Assembly (NCBI GenBank): GCA_019633425.1
Contig: WSUB01000022.1
Coordinates: forward strand, 186,001 to 250,000
DNA from: Tulasnella sp. 424
Lineage: Eukaryota; Basidiomycota; Agaricomycetes; Cantharellales; Tulasnellaceae
Direction of reading: 5' to 3'
DNA: 64,000 nt
Shown: positions 23,138-33,750 of the stretch, in pieces
Layout of the letters: every line of letters begins with the position of its first letter
Numbering within the stretch: position 1 is the stretch's first letter
Notes under the pieces: generated by a model
Databases searched by the model: none
The model's input: the letters and a program-made list of their open reading frames with translations, nothing else
What the model was told of the DNA's origin: nothing
Translations under genes and position numbers: made by a program

Positions 23138-24478
23138 ATGCACCCAGCTGTCAGACCCAGCCAGCAATCCTCGATTCTCGACCTTCCCGATGACTTGACT
23201 TACCTCATTTTCCGGGCCTGCCACCACGATGACTGTCAGAACTTTTCAACAACCATCCTATACGTCTGCCACCAGTGGAGGCAAACCGCACTAGCAATTC
23301 CGGAGCTATGGTCTACTATCAAATTCGATGAAAACCTCAAAAACAAGCAGGTCGTTGAGAGGATCCAACGGCAGCTGGAGCGGGCTCAGTTAGCACCACT
23401 CCACATTCACATATTCGGATCAGCAGTAAACAAACCCGCGATAAAGAATATGTTGAAAATCTGCCAATTGATAATCCCATTAGTCCAACGGTGGGGAAGC
23501 CTCACCATCGATAGGAAGGTTCCGCACATGGCGCTACGACTGTTGTTCGACCGCCTAACGAACACGTCCGCGCCACGGTTGGAAAAGCTCACCATAGAGA
23601 AAAGCTTGCTAAGATGGTATATCGACATGGACGTCGGGTGGAAATTCAAGGCGTTCGGCGGCGGGTTGCCGAGCCTTCGATACCTCCTACTATCGCGATG
23701 CAGGTTTGATTGGAATTCACACATTTTCGACGACCTCATCGAACTTGAAATCCAAGACACTCGGCTGCTAGCAATGAATCAGGATAGGGTCACCCCTCTC
23801 ATTCGAGATATCCTCATTCGCTCGCCCCGGCTTCGCCGCCTCGCCATAAATGTGGACTTTTGGCACGATCTTGGTCCAAAGTTACTTCGCTCCCCGCCCC
23901 CTCCCGTGCAAAATACAATCACCCACAGCGCAATAAGATGCATAGACGTACATCCCTGCAAAGGCGCAGTAATAGACGCGCTCCTGCACCTTGTCAAGAT
24001 GCCGTCGCTGGAGGAGCTGACTCGTGAACCATCTTACTACATCCTTCCCTTCTCTTTCCACACCCTCTCTCACGTCAACCCTCTCCCCAATATTCGCTGT
24101 ATCCGAATTCACGGTTATGCGGACCATCCCACGCTCTCACCTCAAGAGAGCGCGGCCCTGCCGTTGGCACTCCACGCTATGCGCCGACTTGAAGTACTGG
24201 ACCTCCGCGCTCTTGACCTCAGCGGGAGTGACTCGTGGCTTCAGACCCTGCTTATCTGGCTCCCGAGCCTAACATATCTCAAGATCGTCGACTGCGTGGG
24301 CCTTTTCGCGTCCACCATCAGGGAGATGATAGACCACGGGAGGAACCCCAAACGCCTCACTTTAGCGTTATATAGCGAGGTCAAGACTGAAGGGGAATCG
24401 ATACATTCACGAGATAGCCCTCTGCAGGAGTTCACGAGAATTCTTAGATCGTATGTTGGGATGTTGGACACTTGGTAG
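23138..24478 (+). CDS. Tandem F-box-like protein, copy 3, 446 aa
   Basis: A single exon from ATG 23138 (MHPAVRPSQQSSILDLPDDL) to TAG 24478, 1341 nt like copies 1 and 2. The F-box-like motif reads LYVCHQWRQTALAIPELWST. Leucine-rich repeats include LRYLLLSRCRFDW, LEVLDLRALDLSG and LTYLKIVDCVGLF. It is intact. Its upstream leader is uninterrupted and serves as an empty-site comparison for the Helitron insertion before copy 2 (CCTGGATTGCATCAG near 23080). Confidence 0.85.
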   Translation: MHPAVRPSQQSSILDLPDDLTYLIFRACHHDDCQNFSTTILYVCHQWRQTALAIPELWSTIKFDENLKNKQVVERIQRQLERAQLAPLHIHIFGSAVNKPAIKNMLKICQLIIPLVQRWGSLTIDRKVPHMALRLLFDRLTNTSAPRLEKLTIEKSLLRWYIDMDVGWKFKAFGGGLPSLRYLLLSRCRFDWNSHIFDDLIELEIQDTRLLAMNQDRVTPLIRDILIRSPRLRRLAINVDFWHDLGPKLLRSPPPPVQNTITHSAIRCIDVHPCKGAVIDALLHLVKMPSLEELTREPSYYILPFSFHTLSHVNPLPNIRCIRIHGYADHPTLSPQESAALPLALHAMRRLEVLDLRALDLSGSDSWLQTLLIWLPSLTYLKIVDCVGLFASTIREMIDHGRNPKRLTLALYSEVKTEGESIHSRDSPLQEFTRILRSYVGMLDTW

Positions 24479-24967
24479 TCAATACATTCTCATCTGTACC
24501 TTGGTGCCGTCTCTGGATCAGCGGACCTTGTTTTCGCGCTCTGTAGGACAGCCTTCAGTCAAGTGTACATGTATGGAGCGCCACACAAGACGAGGTCGGC
24601 GATGTCCGAAAATCCGAACGTGCTAGTGCGACGAATGTGGAGGAAAGAGCGCCCGTGTCCAGGACTCGGACATGTTTGACTTCAGAAAATATACGTAGTT
24701 CTCTCAGCGGAAATCAGGCCGATTAGGACATTCTAGCGGGGAATGATCGCATCGGGTTTCGGCTTTAGAAACATCCCGAACATGGTCTGCGGTTTCTCAC
24801 CCATTGCCGCCGTGTTCTAGACCGGAACATTCCCTCTCTCCCTTGTGTCTCCCCTTTGATTGTCTACAGAAGTTTGTTTGTTCACATCGTTAAGAGTCAT
24901 CTCGTCCCCAGCCTTGCATCAGAAACTTCGTCAGCGAACCACCAGTAGTATGATCTCACCCGGATAT

Positions 24968-26303
24968 ATGCAACCATTTGTCAGAGCAAACCAAAAATCT
25001 CCGATTCTTGACCTTCCTCATGACTTGACTTATCTCATTTTCTTCTCCTGCCACCGCGATAATCCTCAGAACTTTTCAACGACCATACCACGCGGCTGCA
25101 AGCAGTGGAGGAAGGCCGCACTAGCCATTTCGGAGCTATGGTCCACCATCAACTTCGACAAAAACCTCAAAAACAAGCAAGTCGCTGAAAAGATCCAACT
25201 GCAGCTGGAACGGGCTCAGTTAGCACCACTCCACATTCACATATTCGAATCAGCGATACACAAACCCGCGATCAAGAATATCCTGAAAATTTGTCAATTG
25301 ATGTTTCCCTTAGTCCAGCAGTGGGGAAGTCTTTCCATCCATGGAAACGTTCCTCACAAGGCGCTACGACTACTGTTCGACCGCCTAACGAACACGTCCG
25401 TGCTACGGTTGGAAAATCTCGCCATAGAAAATAACATGGTGATGTGGCATCAGGATATGGCTGTCAAGTGGAGATTCAAGGCATTCGGTAGCGGGATGCC
25501 TAGCCTTCGATACTTCCAACTGTCCGTTTACAGACCCGATCGGAACTCGCACACTTTCGACAACCTCATCGAACTTGAAATCCAAGACCCTCAGCTTCTT
25601 ACAATGAAGGAAGATAAACTCACCACTATTGTTCGAGATATCCTCATTCACTCGCCCCGGCTTCGCCGCCTCGTCATAACTGGGCCTTTCACTCCCAAGT
25701 CGTGGCCAGCGATAAACCGTTCCCGCCCCCCTCCCACGCGGGATACTATCGCCCACAGCGCAATAAAATGCATAAACATAGTACCTCACCGCGAAGGCGC
25801 AGTAACGGATGCACTTCTGCATCTTGTCGAAATGCCGGAGCTGGAGGAGCTGACTAGTGATCCATCTTACTACATTCTCCCTTCCTCCTTCCACACGCTC
25901 GCTCATGTCAACTCTGCCCAATATTCGCTGCATCCGAATTCACGGCTATGAAGGCCCCCTCACGCTTTCCCCTCAAGAGAGCACGGCCCTGCCATTGGCA
26001 CTCCAGGCCATGCACCGGCTTGAAACGCTGGAGCTCCGGGCCCTCGATCTAAGCCAGAGTGGCGCCTGGCTCTCAAACCTGCTTATCTGGCTCCCGAAGC
26101 TAAAATCTCTGGAGTTCCGCAGCTGTAGCCTTTCCGCATCACCAATAAGGGAGATGTTAGAGCGCGGGAGGAATTGCAAAAGCCTAATTCTGAAGTACTA
26201 TAGCACTATCAAGACTGAGGGGGAATTAATACATTCACGAAGTAGCTCTGAGGAGTTCAAGAGCTTTCTAAGATCGCGAGTCGGAAAGTTGATCACTTGG
26301 TAG
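24968..26303 (+). pseudogene. Tandem F-box-like gene, copy 4, frameshifted
   Basis: ATG 24968 opens a frame (MQPFVRANQKSPILDLPHDL) with the F-box-like motif and leucine-rich part. It is then broken at about 25912: GTCAAC is followed by TCTGCCC, where copy 5 has GTCAACCGTCTGCCC, a 2-nt deletion. The original frame stops at 25951. The remaining third continues in another frame to TAG 26303 with recognisable ends (LPLALQAMHRLETLELRALD, GELIHSRSSSEEF). A truncated 327-residue product is possible. An extra in-frame ATG lies 18 bases upstream at 24950. The C-terminal part has also drifted more than in the other copies, consistent with relaxed constraint. Confidence 0.85.
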
Positions 26304-26721
26304 TCAAAACCTTCTCATCTGTACCTCAGTGGTGCCGTCTGTAGATCAACAAACCTTGTTCGCCCGTTCTGTATGACAGCCTCCAATCTAGCGTACATGT
26401 ACGGAGCGCCACACAAGAGGAGGTCGGCAATGTCCGGAATCCGAATGTTGAGGAAATGACCATCCCATGTCCGGTGCATGTTCGATCTCGGAAAATGTAT
26501 GCATTATTCTCAGCGAAAATCAAGCCAATCACTTATCCTAGCAGAAGACGGTCGGATCGTGTTTAGGCTTCGGAACCAGCAGCATGGACCGCTCTCCCTT
26601 TTGATTGTCTACGAAAGTTGGTTTGTTCACATCGTTGAGAGTCATCTCGCCCCCACCCCCTGCCAGACTGCATCAGAAACTTCGTCAGCGAGTCACCAGT
26701 AGCATATTTTCACCCGGATAT

Positions 26722-28071
26722 ATGCGACCATTTATCAGAACAAACCATAAATCTCCGATTCTCGACCTCCCTGATGACTTGACTTATCTCATTTTCCTCA
26801 CCTGCCATCACGATGACCCTCAGAATTTTTCAACAACCATACTACGCGTCTGCAACCATTGGAGGCAAACCGCACTGGCCATCTCGGAGCTATGGTCTAC
26901 CATCAACTTCGACAAAGACCTTAGAAACAAGCGAGTCGTTGAAAGGATCCAACTGCAGCTAGAACGGGCTCAGTTAGCACCGCTCCAGATTAACATATTT
27001 GGATCAGCGGTATACAAGCCTGCGGTCAAGAATATGTTGAAAATCTGTCAATTGATACTTCCCTTAGTCCGGCAGTGGGGAAGCCTTACAATCCATGGAA
27101 ACGTTTCCCACAGGGCGCTTCGGTTGCTGTTCGACCGCCTAACGAACACTTTGGCGCCATGGTTGGGAAAGCTCGCCATAGAAAGGAATATGGGGACGTG
27201 GAATCCGGATATGGGTGCCAAGTGGAAATTCAACGCATTCGGTAGCGGGATGCCTAGCCTTCGACACTTCCAACTGTCAATCTGCAGACCAAATGCAAGT
27301 GTGAACTCGCACATTTTCGGCAACCTCATCGAACTTGAAATTCAAGACCCTCGGCTTCTTACAATGAATCAAAATAAAGTCACCACTATTGTTCGAAATA
27401 TCCTCGTTCGCTCGCCCCGCCTTCGCCGCCTCGTCGTAAATGGGGACTTTCGTCACGACGATCTGGTTCCATCGTCGGGTCGCTTCCCACCTCCTCCCAT
27501 ACGGGATGCTATCACCCACAGTGCAATAGAATGCCTCAACATACCTCTCTGCAGAGGCGCAGTAACGGATGCGCTTCTGCACTTTGTCGAAATGCCGTCG
27601 CTGGAGGAGCTGACTGGTGAACCATCTTACTACATCCTCCCCTTCTCCTTCCACACGCTCGCTCATGTCAACCGTCTGCCCAATATTCGCTCTATCCGAA
27701 TTCACGGCTATGAAGACCGTACCACGCTTTATCCTCAAGAGAGCGCAGACCTACCGTTGGCGCTCCAGGCCATGCACCGGCTCGAAACGCTGGACCTCCA
27801 TGTCCTCGATCTAAGCCAGAGTGACTCTTGGCTTCCGACCCTGCTTGTCTGGCTCCCGAGACTAACATGTCTGGAGTTCATTGACTGTGGAGGCCTTTCT
27901 ACGTCCACAATAAGGGAGATGGTAGACCGCGGGAGGAACCCCAAACGCCTAACTTTGGCGTTGTATAGCACGGTCAAGACTGAAGGGGAGTTAATACATT
28001 CACGGAGTAGCCCTCTGCAGGAGTTCACGAGACTTCTTAGATCGCATGTTGGAACGTTGCACAGCTGGTAG
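26722..28071 (+). CDS. Tandem F-box-like protein, copy 5, 449 aa
   Basis: A single exon from ATG 26722 (MRPFIRTNHKSPILDLPDDL) to TAG 28071. The frame is open further upstream, but the ATG matches the array start context. F-box-like motif: LRVCNHWRQTALAISELWST. It is three codons longer than copies 1-3, with small in-frame additions near SICRPNASVNSH and in the VPSSGRFPPPP segment. It is closest to copy 4, sharing GNVSHRALRLL-like and FGSGMPSLRHFQL segments. Intact. Probable SCF adaptor. Confidence 0.85.
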   Translation: MRPFIRTNHKSPILDLPDDLTYLIFLTCHHDDPQNFSTTILRVCNHWRQTALAISELWSTINFDKDLRNKRVVERIQLQLERAQLAPLQINIFGSAVYKPAVKNMLKICQLILPLVRQWGSLTIHGNVSHRALRLLFDRLTNTLAPWLGKLAIERNMGTWNPDMGAKWKFNAFGSGMPSLRHFQLSICRPNASVNSHIFGNLIELEIQDPRLLTMNQNKVTTIVRNILVRSPRLRRLVVNGDFRHDDLVPSSGRFPPPPIRDAITHSAIECLNIPLCRGAVTDALLHFVEMPSLEELTGEPSYYILPFSFHTLAHVNRLPNIRSIRIHGYEDRTTLYPQESADLPLALQAMHRLETLDLHVLDLSQSDSWLPTLLVWLPRLTCLEFIDCGGLSTSTIREMVDRGRNPKRLTLALYSTVKTEGELIHSRSSPLQEFTRLLRSHVGTLHSW

Positions 28072-28329
28072 TCGAAATATCTTCATCTTGTGGCGTATCT
28101 AGCTTGTAGATCAACAGACTTTGTTTGCTCGTTTCGGAGGACCTGCCAGTGTAGGAACAGCCTTCAATCAGGTATGCATGGCTCACACGGCATGTAGGCC
28201 GATGACTGAGCTCAGCAAGATGTCTCAATGGCAGTGCATCTTGACGTAGCATGACTTTAAATTCAAGGCGACGTTCCCCAGCAGCCGCAATCGTACTCTT
28301 GATTCCCACGGACTGTTAACGACACAACA

Positions 28330-29682
28330 ATGAAGATAATACGACCAGAGCTCATCAGAAGGCCACAGCAAGCCGATATCCTCTTCATTCCCGCCGAATT
28401 AACATACCAAATTTTCTTACTCTGCTACGAACACCATCCCCAAACCTTTCCAAAAACCATCTCTCAAACATGCCACGTCTGGAGGGAGTTCGTGTTGACT
28501 TGTCCGGTACTATGGTCGTCCATCGTATTCGATGAAACACTCATACAAGCCCACGTGCTCAACGCGTACAGAACCCAGCTGGCGAGGTCCGGAGAAGCCC
28601 CGTTGGTCATCCACATCTGCGGGGCGGCAGTCCAACGACCAGTGATCAAGACCATCCGGGCCATCTCTAAACTCATCATTCCACACGTCTCGCGGTGGAG
28701 GAGCCTAGAAATCAACTGTGACGTACCACACAAAGCGATTAGGGTGTTTTTCGACAAGTTACGGGACGCGAGAGCACCTTTGCTGGAGAAGCTCACCATC
28801 CACCAGGCAGTATACAGCTGGGACAAAGACCAAAAGATTAAATGGAGGTTCAAGGCGTTCGGAGGAGGAACTCCCAAGCTCAGGCAGTTGACCCTCGGGA
28901 GGGCCAAAGTCGATTGGCAATCGAATATCTTCCGAGTCAATGCCCTCGACCACCTCACCATCAGGGATGGCAGTCTCAAGAACAAGGATCCAATCAGAAT
29001 TGCTTCCAGCATCCGCGACGTTCTCGCTCATGCACCAGGGCTGCAATATATCTCCGTGAAAGTGGACTTCGGTTGGGGCGGTGCAAAAGCGACTCGCGGC
29101 CCTTTGCCTTTAACTCCTGATCCATTCACCCACTCTGCAGTCAAAACCCTCGACATCTCGATGCACAGAGGTACCGTAACCGACTACCTCCTGCACTCCG
29201 TTTGCATGCCCTCCCTTCGAAACCTAGAAAAATGCTACGCGATCCTACCCTTCACCCTCCACCCCATCCTTCATTTCAACCCTCTTCCTCACCTCAAAGA
29301 GTTCCGCATTCACAACCGCGACGAGAAACTACCACTACGACAACACGAGCGGCAGGCTCTTCCCTTTGTCCTCCAATCTATGAAGGCGCTTCAAAAGCTT
29401 TTCTTTTCCAGCATCGATCTCACCGGTAGTGACTCGTGGCTCCACGAATTATTGATATGGTGCCCGAGCCTGACTGGCCTTCATTTTACACGTTGCGAAG
29501 GAGTGGAAAAGCGGGCACTCAAGGAGATGGTGGAAAGGAGAAGGCAAGCCAAGGGTCCAAGCCTCCAACAATTGGCTATCGTTGGAGGGAATGGCGCTTC
29601 CGATGATTTCGGACGGCTTGTCGAAGAAGGGGAGATCATAAACTGGATAAGGTTGAGGGTCGACAGGTTGCTAATTGGGTGA
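28330..29682 (+). CDS. F-box-like protein, divergent sixth array member, 450 aa
   Basis: A single exon from ATG 28330 (MKIIRPELIRRPQQADILFI) to TGA 29682. The F-box-like region is FIPAELTYQIFLLCYEHHPQ, then ISQTCHVWREFVLTCPVLWS. The body keeps the framework of the tandem copies (IHICGAAVQRPVIKTIRAIS, WRFKAFGGGTPKLRQLTL, CYAILPFTLHPILHFNPLPH), but identity is clearly lower and the flanks do not share the repeat leader. It may be the older founder-like member from which, or beside which, the array grew. Its 3' end faces TYR1 with about 146 bases between stops. Confidence 0.85.
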   Translation: MKIIRPELIRRPQQADILFIPAELTYQIFLLCYEHHPQTFPKTISQTCHVWREFVLTCPVLWSSIVFDETLIQAHVLNAYRTQLARSGEAPLVIHICGAAVQRPVIKTIRAISKLIIPHVSRWRSLEINCDVPHKAIRVFFDKLRDARAPLLEKLTIHQAVYSWDKDQKIKWRFKAFGGGTPKLRQLTLGRAKVDWQSNIFRVNALDHLTIRDGSLKNKDPIRIASSIRDVLAHAPGLQYISVKVDFGWGGAKATRGPLPLTPDPFTHSAVKTLDISMHRGTVTDYLLHSVCMPSLRNLEKCYAILPFTLHPILHFNPLPHLKEFRIHNRDEKLPLRQHERQALPFVLQSMKALQKLFFSSIDLTGSDSWLHELLIWCPSLTGLHFTRCEGVEKRALKEMVERRRQAKGPSLQQLAIVGGNGASDDFGRLVEEGEIINWIRLRVDRLLIG

Positions 29683-29828
29683 AATGTTAGTGATTTCGCT
29701 ACGAGGGCAGATCAGAAAATTTCGCTGAATATCCCGTTATATATATACCCATTCATACACGTTTCGGTTTGGGACTTTTTCTGTACTGAGGCTTTCTGGC
29801 CCATCCCTTGTGCTACCCTATATACCTC

Positions 29829-31534
29829 TCAGGCGCGATTGCTCCCAGATTGCTCTCCCTCCAGAATAGCCTTGATCATCTGCGCGCCGAGCTTGTTCGC
29901 ATCAGCAAATCGGTGTTCGAAGAACGTCGCAGTCTCTTTGAACCTCCGCTCGTACAGCTCGAAGCTCCCAAAGCTAACGCATTGGCTCCATCCTCGAGCA
30001 GCAATGACGTACTCGACGTCGTCCGACCGGTGCGTGGGGTCGTGTGCGGCGGTGTGGATGGCAGCGTCCAGTCGCGCGGTGTCGCGGAAAAGGTATTCGG
30101 CCACGCCGATGAGGAGTCTGAATATGGGAGTGGCGAGGAGCTCCAGGTGCTGGAAAGGTCTGATTGAGAGCTCGGCCCAGCAGTCCACCATGGTGAGGAG
30201 GGCAAGGTGCGAGTTCGAGCCTGCAGTCGGGGCGTCGTCATCCGACGTTGGCACCGACTCGGCTGTTGTTCGAGCTAGGCTGAACTGGTCTAGCATCTTC
30301 TCTGACAGGATAATAGGCTCCTTTCGAATCCCTTCCCGATAGTCGTCATCAAAGACGATATCCCGAGCTCGGTACACCCTCTTCCGCAGGCCTTCTTCGT
30401 CCCCCTTGATCATCAGCTTGAACAAATCCGTCGCACTCTGCGCGAACTGGTGAATTTGAACTTTGGCTGAAGGGTTAAGAATGGCGAGGCCGGCGTAGAC
30501 GTGCCATTGGTTGGAGTAGATCCGGAGCATGATGTTGACTTTGACGGTTTCGATGCCGCGGACGTAGGTGCCTTCTTCCCATGGGAAGTACCCGGCGCAG
30601 TTCCATGCTGTCCCCATACTAGCCAAAAAAAAAAAAAGACTTGGATTAGTAAAACGGCCTTGAAAGAGGAATGGTATGGCGTTACCTGAGGAATGCCGCA
30701 TGGGTTACGGCCTGCGTGTTGGCGGTGATCAAATCGTGCTCCTCATAGCTGAGGTAGACGTAGTGCGACTTGAAAGGTGCGAGGATGATTTCTACAAGGT
30801 GCCGCGCCCAGTCAGGCCCCCGATGTTGAATAATGCACTGCAGTAAATAACACTGTTAGACTTGAGGGACCCCAAAGCCTGCGAAGGGGACTTGCCAGCG
30901 GTTGCCCTTCCGGCGAGATCGCTGGACCATGCAGCGAATGCACCGAGACAATATGAACGTCCCGCGGCAAATGCTTCTCAAACGCTTGTCGTTCCGGATC
31001 TTTTACTGACGTCTGGCCTGAGACGACCGCGCCGACCTTGGTTGCTAAAGTCACGAGGGGTCAACTTGAAGCTTGGTTACGAAGTCAATTTTCTCGAGCT
31101 GGACTTACAAGGACCGTACTCAGCAACGACTCGGTCTATGAACTCCGCCTCAACGGAGTACATGATAAAATCGGAGCAGCGAGCGACCAGGTGTCCGTTT
31201 TTGAGAACTGTGACTCCAGGTAGATCTATCTAGTTGTCTGTGAGCGGTGGGCATGTCGTCAGGAGCCGAGGACAGGACGAACCTTTCACGTCGACCCGCA
31301 GTTGTTCGTATTTCTCTTCTCGATCACAAACGTATATCCTGTTAGGAATAGGCTTGATAAAGTAGTTTCCATGGTACGATGGGCCCCTCGAACTTACTTC
31401 TTCCACCCACCAGTCGAGAGATACTTTGCGTACATGCGACCCATCGCACCCATCCCAATGATCCCAATAACGGGCTGTTCATCGATAGGAGAGCTAGGCG
31501 ATAAGTCTGTCATCCCGTCCTTGAAGCAGGGCAT
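29829..31534 (-). CDS. TYR1: Prephenate dehydrogenase (NADP+), 466 aa, 6 exons
   Basis: Minus-strand exons: 31398-31534, 31283-31338, 31109-31225, 30896-31044, 30686-30837, 29829-30618 (1401 nt, phases consistent). The enzyme converts prephenate to 4-hydroxyphenylpyruvate in tyrosine synthesis in the cytosol. Evidence includes the dinucleotide-binding start PVIGIIGMGAMGRMYAKYLS and the acidic end of the second strand, VCDREEK. Also present are VVSGQTSVKDPE, VSVHSLHGP (conserved His-Ser-x-His), YVYLSYEEHDLITANTQAVT and HAAFLSMGTAWN. Length is close to yeast Tyr1 (452). Intron 4 (30838-30895) begins GCAAGT, a good GC donor; no GT alternative keeps the frame. Intron 5 contains a run of A residues on the plus strand next to its acceptor. 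Start chosen at 31534; ATG 31513 is an alternative. Confidence 0.94.
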
Positions 31535-31927
31535 GATAGTCGAAGGTAAAGGAGTCTGATGACACGTTGTGACTTCTGTTTGTTACTCCGGCAGATCTCC
31601 GTTCCTTGGGTTCCTGACGATCACTCACGAAGATCCACCGTTTAGCCCGTTAAACCGGAATGCTGCCCAGGCAATTCCATGCGCCAGAGAAGCCTCTCAC
31701 CTTTCTACCCCCGTCGCTGTGGCAATAGAGAGCGTCTGGATCGTACTTCGGGCGTCACGACCGCTGAGGGAGGGACCCGCCCACAGGTTACTTTTACGGG
31801 TTCTGGGACTTGCGGTCAAACAAATACCGAGAAATGACTTTTCGCGCTCAGGGAAGACTCGTAGCTATGATGCAGCGTTTGCTGGATTTTCTTTATTCCC
31901 CCCTTTTTTGAGTTGGAAGGAGTGCGC
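31535..31927. other. Intergenic region, no gene seen
   Basis: It lies upstream of TYR1 and downstream of the membrane-protein gene on the same strand. No reading frame with recognisable coding character is present. Confidence 0.4.
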
Positions 31928-32927
31928 CGAATCGTACAACAGGAATTACATTACTGTGCCTTCTTCTCCAATGCCTTCCGTGCAGTAACCGCGAGCTTGA
32001 CGTCCTCTGCCAGCTGCAGTCCCGAATCCACCGCCGCGATAAGAGGGAATGCGAGGAAGGGGAGGTAGTTGTAAAGCAAGAAACGCTTTTGAGCTGAAGA
32101 CAGTGCCAACGTTCCTATTGTCGTCGCGGTTTCTGCGTTTGGGATGACCAGAATGGTGTAGACGCAAGGAATCGTCGTGGCTGCTGACGAAACACAATAT
32201 GCAAGGATCCAGATGTACGTTGAGCGCCAGCCTGAACGAAGGGAGATGTCAGGTGGGGTGCAGGTGTGGTGGCCTGGCTTCTGGAGGTCGCGACGCACCT
32301 TGCAAAATACCTCCAATGATGAGAGACAAAGCTGGAAGCTGGAATAGACTGCAAATGGGACGGAGATTAGAACCAGACTTTGCAACGCGTTTCGTATCAG
32401 CGTAAATGCAGTAAAAGTCCTTACAACTCTTGGAAAATGAGCGAATCGAACCTAGAAAGGTTGGGATATTCATGAGTACGCGTTGGTTCAGCTCATGAGT
32501 CCCTCGCCCGCTCACCATGCTGTTTGGGAAGCCCCTCCCAAGGCGCCAGTTAAGAGTGGGTCGTTCGAGTCCGCAATATATTGCTGCTTAATTTGCTTCA
32601 AAAATCCCGGTAGCGTTCCTTCGGGCCAGTAGTCCTGAAGGTCTATGCAAATGGCAATGAAAAGAGCAAGGGTGAAGTACCCGAGGTACACCTTGTCCAT
32701 AACGCGTGGTAGCATTGTCATCGCTTAGTCTAGAGTCGAGATGGACGAGTAAAACGGGTGGGATGGCAGCGAATGGTCAGATATTTGAATTGGAACTGGT
32801 GGAACGGTCACGAGCCAAATAAATGCCCCAAGGTTCAAAGATTGTCAATATTTGCCAAGGGACGCGGACACGACCCCAGTACCGCATCAAGCCGCCACAC
32901 CCACAGGTCGGGTCCATGCGCTGGGTT
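31928..32927. repeat. Segmental duplication block T, copy 1
   Basis: About 1.0 kb nearly identical to 37415-38413 in the same orientation. It covers the whole EXPERA-family gene, about 200 bases upstream of it and about 20 bases downstream. Its right edge abuts a truncated Gag-like gene fragment starting near 32930. Confidence 0.9.
31951..32721 (-). CDS. EXPERA-domain membrane protein, TMEM97/sigma-2-receptor-like, 187 aa, copy 1
   Basis: Minus-strand exons: 32516-32721, 32425-32451, 32299-32348, 31951-32231 (564 nt, phases 2, 2, 1). The protein has four hydrophobic segments: VYLGYFTLALFIAICIDLQD, the FQEFLFQLPALSLIIGGIL region, TYIWILAYCVSSAATTIPCV and FLLYNYLPFLAFPLIAAVDS. The order of segments and motifs (ICIDLQDYWP, ADSNDPLL, YNYLPF) matches the TMEM97/EXPERA family of ER membrane proteins, which bind sterols or related lipids and influence cholesterol trafficking. 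Function here is inferred from family. It has a Lys-rich C-terminus (ALEKKAQ), compatible with an ER retrieval signal. Exon 2 is only 27 nt. Copy 2 lies at 37442-38213. Confidence 0.88.
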
Positions 32928-32929
32928 AA

Positions 32930-33235
32930 CCCGGCAATAGCATCGCCCTCGAAACAGGCTGCAGCGTATTCGGCCAGCCAGTAGTCACCGTTACTTCTTC
33001 CTTGCTAGAATCCGATCCGTTGCACACATTGAACAAATGCACCTGAAGACCCGTCCAGTGATCCGCCAAAGGTGACCCAAGGGATAGAACTGGCAACGTG
33101 TGGAGCAATATCTTTAGAAATCCAACGCCGTCGACCAACTTGCGTGAGTCAGCTGGAGGGAGATAAGCGAGCGACTGCCTTATCGGGTTCTTGACCCGAT
33201 CCGAACTGATTTAGAGCTGCCGCAGGAGTATCCGT
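32930..33235 (-). pseudogene. Gag-like gene, 5' fragment (locus A)
   Basis: The minus strand begins TPAAALNQFGSG, matching the start of the full copies, but the initiator is ACG instead of ATG (33233-33235). The exon 1 donor is AT instead of GT. After VTFGGSLDGSSGAFVQCVQR an in-frame TAG (33005-33007) interrupts the GF-QGRS motif. Homology ends at GDA, exactly where segmental block T begins. It is a dead 5' remnant whose 3' three quarters are missing. Confidence 0.85.
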
Positions 33236-33289
33236 AATCAAGAAACGAGTTACGAAAAGATGTGTTCTAGTAAGAGAGCCTACATGCTC

Positions 33290-33352
33290 ATCACGAAGTC
33301 GGCGATAAGAACGGAGCTCATGACGTCTTTCGCCGGTCTGGAGGCAACATGG
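33290..33352 (-). repeat. Conserved upstream block of the Gag-like family (locus A)
   Basis: Reads GTCGGCGATAAGAACGGAGC on the plus strand. The same block lies 50-110 bases upstream of the starts of loci C (about 40745-40782), D (42490-42552), E (45823-45884) and relic G (43821-43890). On the minus strand it encodes an upstream ATG followed by SSVLIADLV in C, D and E. Confidence 0.75.
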
Positions 33353-33750
33353 GGCGCCAGGCATTCCACTCACTGTGTACTAAGACTCCAAGCAAGCAAG
33401 CCAGTCTCAATGATCACTTTTATGGAGCTTAGTGGTGTACGTCGTGGAAGGACGACCAAACGGAGTTACGAGTGGAACGCGTACTGGGGATTCAACCATC
33501 CCGTAGAGAAGGGTCCGATTGGCCATGTTGGTCTCTTATTAAACCTGCCGAGAGAAGAGCTGCAATCATTGACTCGCAGCGATCAATTTGCTGGGGAGGG
33601 GGTTTGGACTGGGCGATTAATAGCAGTCTCAAATAAAGTTGGGTGCGTCACGAGACGCTTAGAATCCAGCGATTTAAGCTTTTCAACGTGCGAAAATGTG
33701 CAAGAGAGGAGATCGAATAAATGGGAGACATTAACAATCCGGGAAACCTG

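Larger units (their letters stand above)
18200..28071 (+). repeat. Tandem array of five 1.75-kb F-box gene units
   Basis: Five head-to-tail units with the same upstream leader, coding region and 3' flank. The 3' flank includes TCATCTGTACCTTGGTG and a GAGGTCGGCGATGTCCG-like string. Distances between successive start codons are 1768 (after removing the 1319-bp inserted element), 1734, 1830 and 1754 bases. A sixth, more divergent gene starts 1608 bases further on. The unit is larger than the gene, so duplication by unequal crossing-over is likely. Confidence 0.9.
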
